From Parabacteroides sp. (GTDB lineage: Bacteria; Bacteroidota; Bacteroidia; Bacteroidales; Tannerellaceae): 9,559 nt of DNA. This document shows, one piece after another, positions 5,565-9,559 of the stretch. The position numbers and the translations under genes were made by a program. Each line of letters opens with the position of its first letter. Position 1 is the first letter of the stretch. The notes below the pieces were generated by a model. The model saw only the letters and a list, made by a program, of their open reading frames with translations. It was not told the DNA's origin and ran no database searches. The stretch covers positions 1 to 9,559 of the forward strand of contig JAHHQS010000146.1 in NCBI GenBank assembly GCA_020026285.1. Reading direction: 5' to 3'.

Positions 5565-6767
5565 ATGAAAAAATATTTATACTTTATTTTTTTTGTAACT
5601 TTATGGTCGTGTTCAGCTGATAAGGTTAATGTAAAAAGTGAGGATAATTCTTTTTACTCAGTTGATTTGCGTATAATAGAGAAGACCAAAGGGACAGTGA
5701 TGTCTTTGGGTGATTTAATGGAATCATACGAAATCATTAGATTGGACAATAGGGATGAGGCGCTTATTAAAACCTATCCATATGGTGTATATGTGACGGA
5801 TAATTATATTTTGTTGCGACCTGCTGACGTTGTATCTCCTGTTAAGCTATTTACGCGCAAGGGACGATATGTGGCTGATATTGGCGGAGTAGGTCAAGGC
5901 CCGGGAGAGTATTTATATTTATTTTCATGGTTGGTGGATGAGAAAGAAAATCGTATTTATTTAGGTCCGGGAAGAGCCGACAAGGTGCTTGTCTATGATT
6001 TAAAGGGGAATTATCTGCCGGATGAGGTTATTCGTTTCGGGGAAATAGTACATAAGTCTCAGATATGGGTGGACTATGATAAAAAAAACGTAGTTGTGGT
6101 TACTTTACCCTTTTCTGCTAATGTGAACTCGAACTTTGCAATTAATAAGAATGTGTGCTGGGTGCAAAATAGGGATGGTGATATCGTGCATCGGATTCCT
6201 GTAAATCATTACGGTTTAATTGGAGATTACAGTAATGCTTTAGTGGCACGTCGGAATGTGGATGCGATTTCTTTTTCTATTTCTGAAATACCCATGTTGC
6301 GTACTCGTCCTGATACTTTGTATCACTATGATGCGGTAAAGAATATAATAACTCCATGCTTTACAATAGATCATGTTGTTTCTGAAAATCAAAGTGCTTC
6401 TACTGTTTTATATGAAACTTCAAGGAGCTATTGGGCATATGTCACTTTATATCCGAATGATATTTCTTCAAGTGCTTTTTCTGTCCGTCTGACTACATTT
6501 AATGTTTGCGTTTCGAAAAAGGATGGCAATGTACGGCGCATTGATCGCTTTACTGATCCTCTTTTAGGTTTATCTCATCTTTTTTTGATGATGAATAATG
6601 GATATATTTGTATCTCTTATGATCCTCTTGAACTGATGGATGCTTTAGATAAAGTCCTTACCCAAACAGATTTGGAGCTTGACGTACGTAAACGGGCCAC
6701 CGATTTACGAAATAGTCTGCACGAGAATGATAATGACATTCTTATCATTGGAAAACTGAAACAATAA
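5565..6767 (+). CDS. 6-bladed beta-propeller lipoprotein, copy 2
   Basis: A 400-residue paralogue of the protein at 3601-4797. The signal peptide is clear: MKK, a hydrophobic run, then the lipobox LWSC with Cys16 as lipidation site, followed by SADKV, a weak match to Bacteroidetes surface-export signals. The propeller hallmark LFTRKGRYVADIGGVGQGP lies at 95-113 and ends in GEY at 114-116. Other shared blocks include NVDA, RTRPDTLYHYD and FNVxVSKKDG. The protein differs from copy 1 at many positions in the middle, whereas its last 88 bases are identical to those of copy 1. ATG 5565 fits the signal peptide exactly. Function is unknown. Each propeller is preceded by one type I precursor, so a role specific to the paired peptide (immunity, binding or export) is worth considering but not shown. 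Confidence 0.87.
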   Translation: MKKYLYFIFFVTLWSCSADKVNVKSEDNSFYSVDLRIIEKTKGTVMSLGDLMESYEIIRLDNRDEALIKTYPYGVYVTDNYILLRPADVVSPVKLFTRKGRYVADIGGVGQGPGEYLYLFSWLVDEKENRIYLGPGRADKVLVYDLKGNYLPDEVIRFGEIVHKSQIWVDYDKKNVVVVTLPFSANVNSNFAINKNVCWVQNRDGDIVHRIPVNHYGLIGDYSNALVARRNVDAISFSISEIPMLRTRPDTLYHYDAVKNIITPCFTIDHVVSENQSASTVLYETSRSYWAYVTLYPNDISSSAFSVRLTTFNVCVSKKDGNVRRIDRFTDPLLGLSHLFLMMNNGYICISYDPLELMDALDKVLTQTDLELDVRKRATDLRNSLHENDNDILIIGKLKQ

Positions 6768-6782
6768 CTAAATTTTAAATAT
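6680..6782 (+). repeat. Border repeat R, copy 2 (103 bp)
   Basis: Exact match of 4710-4812. It ends one base before the ATG of the type II precursor relic. It covers the C-terminal codons of the second propeller and the short AT-rich spacer. Confidence 0.95.
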
Positions 6783-6783
6783 T

Positions 6784-6946
6784 ATGAGAGCATTAAGACG
6801 AAATAAAGTTGAATAGCCTTAGTTAAAGAAATTTGGCAGATCACAAGATATATGTATTTTGTGGAGGAAATAATAGTATTTGTAATTATGTTAGATCTAT
6901 TGCTTTCGAGGCAAATCAGGAAGCAAGTAAATACATAGATATATGA
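6784..6946 (+). pseudogene. Decayed type II precursor
   Basis: This aligns with the precursor at 4814-5053. ATG AGA GCA TTA AGA CGA matches its start; an extra base near 6808 then shifts the frame, so the original frame stops at TAG 6814-6816. Read past the shift, the leader continues as LNSLS, a stop (TAA 6824-6826, in place of the Gln14 codon), then NLAD and a retained GlyGly after Cys. The end reads EANQEASK, matching AANQEANK in the intact gene. The CxCxC clusters are gone. The shifted frame ends in TGA 6944-6946, overlapping the maturase ATG as ATGA. Loss of function as a peptide is nearly certain. The DNA may still act as the maturase 5' leader. Confidence 0.88.
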
Positions 6947-8418
6947 AAAATGATATTGCATTTTCTACTCCGTTTCATGCTTATGTTTATTCGTTTCGGC
7001 ATAAGGAATATTTGCCTCTTCATCCGATCTTGAAAAGGATTTATACGGTTGTGGAAGAAAAGAAAAATATTGAGGAAGATGAAGAACTGAAATGTTATCC
7101 TAAAGAGCAGATACTTCACTATTTACAAAAATATAAATTTCTGAAGGAAAACGAATTTATTGGTGAAAAAGTGAAGACGGAGTTTGGAGAGATCACTGAA
7201 ACTATGGTCCGAAGAGAAGTTGAGAACCTGACAGTTCTTACTTTCGAGGTTACAGAACGTTGTAATCTTCGTTGCCGCTATTGTGCTTTTGGTGATTTAT
7301 ATTATGGATACGATGAGCGGAAAGGTGAGAATTTAGATTTTCCAAAGGCAAAACAAATACTTGATTTTTTATTTGGCATTTGGGAGAAAATACCTCACTT
7401 ATCAGTTGCTCGCACTCTTACTGTTGGTTTTTATGGTGGTGAACCACTTATGAATATGGATCTGATAAAGCAGATTGTTTCTTATATTGACGAACATAAA
7501 CCTGAAGGTATGAAATTTGCATATAATATGACAACCAATGCCATGTTATTGCGTGTATATCAAGATTTTTTGGTTGAGCATAAGTTTCATCTTTTGGTTA
7601 GTTTGGATGGTACTGAAGCTGATGACTGCCATCGGGTAACAGTGAATGGTAAAAGTTCGTTTGCACAAGTTTTCGAGCAAATAAAGAATTTACAATTTTG
7701 TTATCCTGAGTACTTTAAAAAGTATGTAAGCTTTAACAGTGTAATTCATTCTGAAAGCAATATTGAAAGAATTGTGGATTTTTTTCGGGCGGAATTTGAT
7801 AAACAGACTTCTCTGTCAGAGTTGAACAATTCCAGTATCGCCCAAGAAGGGAAATATGCCGAAATGAGAAAAAGTGTTTTTCAAAGTATTGCTCTTTCTC
7901 CTCGTAGGAAGGAAATAGATCAGCAGTTGATGTATAATGCACCGGATATTTCTACTGTGACTTACTTTTTGCATCATTTATCGAATGAGGTCTTCAGAGA
8001 TTATCGATCGATGTTTTATGGGAAAAGGAATTTTAAATTATTGCCTACGGGGACTTGCATACCTTTTAATCGTAAAATGTATGTAACGGTACATGGGAAA
8101 ATATTAGTTTGTGAGCGTATTGATCATGACTTTGCTGTTGGGCATGTGACTGATGAAGGTGTGGAACTGAATTTTGCCCATGTTGCTGAGAATCACAGAA
8201 AATATTGTTCTAAGCTTTTGTCACAGTGTAAACAATGTTATATGCAGGAATCTTGTTCTCAGTGTATGTATTATACCAATGTGTTGGCAGATAAAGTTGT
8301 TTGCCGGAATTTTAAAAACCGAGAAATGTTTGCCGGATATTTAGCGATGAATGTAGATTATTTGGAGCATAATCGTTGGGCATATTCAAAAGTGATGAAA
8401 GAGATTTTTATTTTTTAG
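6943..8418 (+). CDS. Radical SAM/SPASM peptide maturase (GG-Bacteroidales type)
   Basis: A 491-residue radical SAM enzyme. Residues 1 to about 95 form an N-terminal region of the kind that often binds precursor leaders in this superfamily (a RiPP recognition-like role is inferred). The [4Fe-4S] SAM motif is C107-x3-C111-x2-C114 (CNLRCRYC). The GGEP motif for SAM binding is at 165-168. A C-terminal SPASM domain is visible as C372-x12-G385-x4-C390, then C429-x2-C432-x5-C438-x2-C441 and C454, enough to ligate auxiliary clusters. The layout fits a maturase that forms thioether or similar crosslinks on Cys-rich peptides, as in TIGR04148-type systems. The likely substrates are the three precursors upstream. 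The start overlaps the end of a precursor relic by ATGA, suggesting that translation was once coupled to a precursor. The reaction itself cannot be read from sequence. Confidence 0.92.
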   Translation: MKNDIAFSTPFHAYVYSFRHKEYLPLHPILKRIYTVVEEKKNIEEDEELKCYPKEQILHYLQKYKFLKENEFIGEKVKTEFGEITETMVRREVENLTVLTFEVTERCNLRCRYCAFGDLYYGYDERKGENLDFPKAKQILDFLFGIWEKIPHLSVARTLTVGFYGGEPLMNMDLIKQIVSYIDEHKPEGMKFAYNMTTNAMLLRVYQDFLVEHKFHLLVSLDGTEADDCHRVTVNGKSSFAQVFEQIKNLQFCYPEYFKKYVSFNSVIHSESNIERIVDFFRAEFDKQTSLSELNNSSIAQEGKYAEMRKSVFQSIALSPRRKEIDQQLMYNAPDISTVTYFLHHLSNEVFRDYRSMFYGKRNFKLLPTGTCIPFNRKMYVTVHGKILVCERIDHDFAVGHVTDEGVELNFAHVAENHRKYCSKLLSQCKQCYMQESCSQCMYYTNVLADKVVCRNFKNREMFAGYLAMNVDYLEHNRWAYSKVMKEIFIF

Positions 8419-8436
8419 TACTTAATATTTAATGCA

Positions 8437-9559
8437 ATGAATTATTACTTATATATAGAACCTTATACTCTTTTTTTTCGAAAAAAGGGTGAATGCCTTT
8501 TCTATAATACTTTAAATAAGAAGGTATTGAAAATAGATGTATCTAATGATATGTATTTTATTCTGGATAAACTGGAAACAGATAAATACACTATATTATC
8601 AGACGAAAATCTTCAAACTCAAACGGTATCTTTTTGGGTGAATAGACTTAGAGAAACGTTTAATGGTGATATTCTTCCATTTTCAGACGGGAGCGTTCCT
8701 CCCGCCATCTTTCCTCCTTTCATAAATAATCAGAGGGATTTTGAAAGATTGAATACTTATGAATGGGTAGAGAAGGATAATCAAGTTATGAATTACTTAG
8801 AAGAAATATATCTTTATTTGAATGGTTGTGAGGAAGAGGACGATTCAATCTGGAAACAGATCCCTTCATATTTATGTAGCGATAAAGAGATGGATAGCAG
8901 AAAACTCCTGCAATGGTTAGATGGTTGTATAGATAAGCAAATAAGTCAAGTCTATTTATTGGGTGGAGATGTGTTGATGTATAAAGACTTAAATGAAATA
9001 TGGGGAATGCTGGAGCAAAAATCTATGAGTATTCAGCTTTATTATCGATACGACCTTTTTACAGAAAACCATAAAAAACTTTTGAATGCTACAATCGGGC
9101 AGTTAACTTTTGTGGTACCGATGTGGAAATTTGATGAGGAACTATTTTCTTCTCTGAGCCGTACGGTAGAAGGCATAGAACAGAATAAACGGTGGTTATT
9201 CCTGATTACATCGGATAATGAGTATGAACTTGCTGAGCAATTGGTAAGCAAGTACTCGTTAGAGAGTAGATCAATAAGACCTGTTTATAAGGAAGATAAC
9301 CTTTCTTTTTTTAAAGATGCTGTATACTTGGAAGAGACTGATATTTGTAATACTTGTTTGGAGAAGAGAGATTTTTATGTCAGTCAGAAAATAAATAAGA
9401 ATGATTTTGGGCGATTAACTGTTTTACCTGATGATAAAATATATGCAAATGTTAACCATGCTGAGATTGGAGTTATGGAGAAAGATACAATAGCATCTGT
9501 ATTGTATAAAGAGATGACCGAAGGTCATTCCTGGCTTCGCATCCGCGATCAAAAACCTT
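8437..9559 (+). CDS. Pseudo-radical-SAM partner protein, 3' end outside window
   Basis: The frame is open from ATG 8437 to the window end, giving 374 residues with no stop. It begins 18 bases after the maturase stop. The N-terminus (MNYYLYIEPYTLFF) and overall layout resemble the pseudo-rSAM proteins annotated with GG-Bacteroidales maturases (TIGR04150 type). Where a radical SAM enzyme would have its cluster motif, residues near 123-147 read YLYLNGCEEEDD...YLC with no CxxxCxxC. A GGD at 176-178 resembles the GGE motif. A C-terminal CNTC (304-307) followed by FGRLTVLPD resembles a reduced SPASM domain. It probably cannot cleave SAM. A role as a partner that binds the precursor or the active maturase is inferred from family and context. 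The nearby ATG at 8432 leads straight to a stop and was rejected. Confidence 0.85.
   Translation, partial: MNYYLYIEPYTLFFRKKGECLFYNTLNKKVLKIDVSNDMYFILDKLETDKYTILSDENLQTQTVSFWVNRLRETFNGDILPFSDGSVPPAIFPPFINNQRDFERLNTYEWVEKDNQVMNYLEEIYLYLNGCEEEDDSIWKQIPSYLCSDKEMDSRKLLQWLDGCIDKQISQVYLLGGDVLMYKDLNEIWGMLEQKSMSIQLYYRYDLFTENHKKLLNATIGQLTFVVPMWKFDEELFSSLSRTVEGIEQNKRWLFLITSDNEYELAEQLVSKYSLESRSIRPVYKEDNLSFFKDAVYLEETDICNTCLEKRDFYVSQKINKNDFGRLTVLPDDKIYANVNHAEIGVMEKDTIASVLYKEMTEGHSWLRIRDQKP

Larger units (their letters stand above)
5070..6946. repeat. Tandem duplication, copy 2
   Basis: This is the second copy of the unit at about 3091-5068: GT-tail relic, type I precursor, hairpin, propeller lipoprotein and type II precursor relic. 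The left boundary is set where GT-tail similarity begins. The right one is the end of the precursor relic, which overlaps the maturase start. Confidence 0.8.

Noticed and set aside
3091..6946. CRISPR array or transposon as the source of the repeats
   Set aside because: There are only two copies of long repeats, with coding content, no spacers, no transposase and no terminal inverted repeats. A tandem gene-block duplication explains them.

Overview
The window looks like Bacteroidales DNA (Bacteroides or a close relative). It is AT-rich, all genes lie on the plus strand, there are no clear Shine-Dalgarno sequences, and the gene families are ones that occur together in gut Bacteroidetes. It holds most of a biosynthetic island for ribosomally made, post-translationally modified peptides of the GG-Bacteroidales type (radical SAM maturase, pseudo-radical-SAM partner and short precursors with a conserved leader ending in Gly-Gly). 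I assign families from recognisable motifs; no database search was run.

Layout. (1) Positions 1-3154 hold a tightly packed block of four genes: a LanC-like protein (5' end outside the window), a GT-A type glycosyltransferase with a galactosyltransferase C-terminal motif, a second LanC-like protein, and a GT-B (GT4-like) glycosyltransferase. Spacings are 7 bp, an 8-bp overlap and a 4-bp ATGA overlap. (2) Positions about 3091-6946 hold two tandem copies of a roughly 1.97-kb unit: [3' tail of the GT4 gene]-[type I precursor]-[hairpin]-[6-bladed beta-propeller lipoprotein]-[type II precursor]. In the second copy the GT tail is a decayed relic and the type II precursor is a pseudogene. (3) Positions 6943-9559 hold the radical SAM/SPASM peptide maturase and a degenerate, cluster-less radical SAM homologue that runs off the window.

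How it may work (inference). The maturase and its pseudo-rSAM partner would modify the Cys-rich cores of three intact precursors (3206-3457, 4814-5053, 5177-5434). The glycosyltransferases and LanC-like proteins could add or assist further modification, and the leader would be removed after the Gly-Gly. No transporter or C39 peptidase is visible, so these must lie elsewhere. The lipoproteins are envelope proteins of unknown role; their one-to-one pairing with type I precursors invites an immunity, receptor or scaffold hypothesis.

The most informative signal is the duplication. The two units are almost identical at their borders (142 of 143 bp at the leader end, 103 of 103 bp at the propeller end) but strongly diverged between them. 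Two unrelated, perfect 14-15 bp hairpins occupy the same position in each unit.
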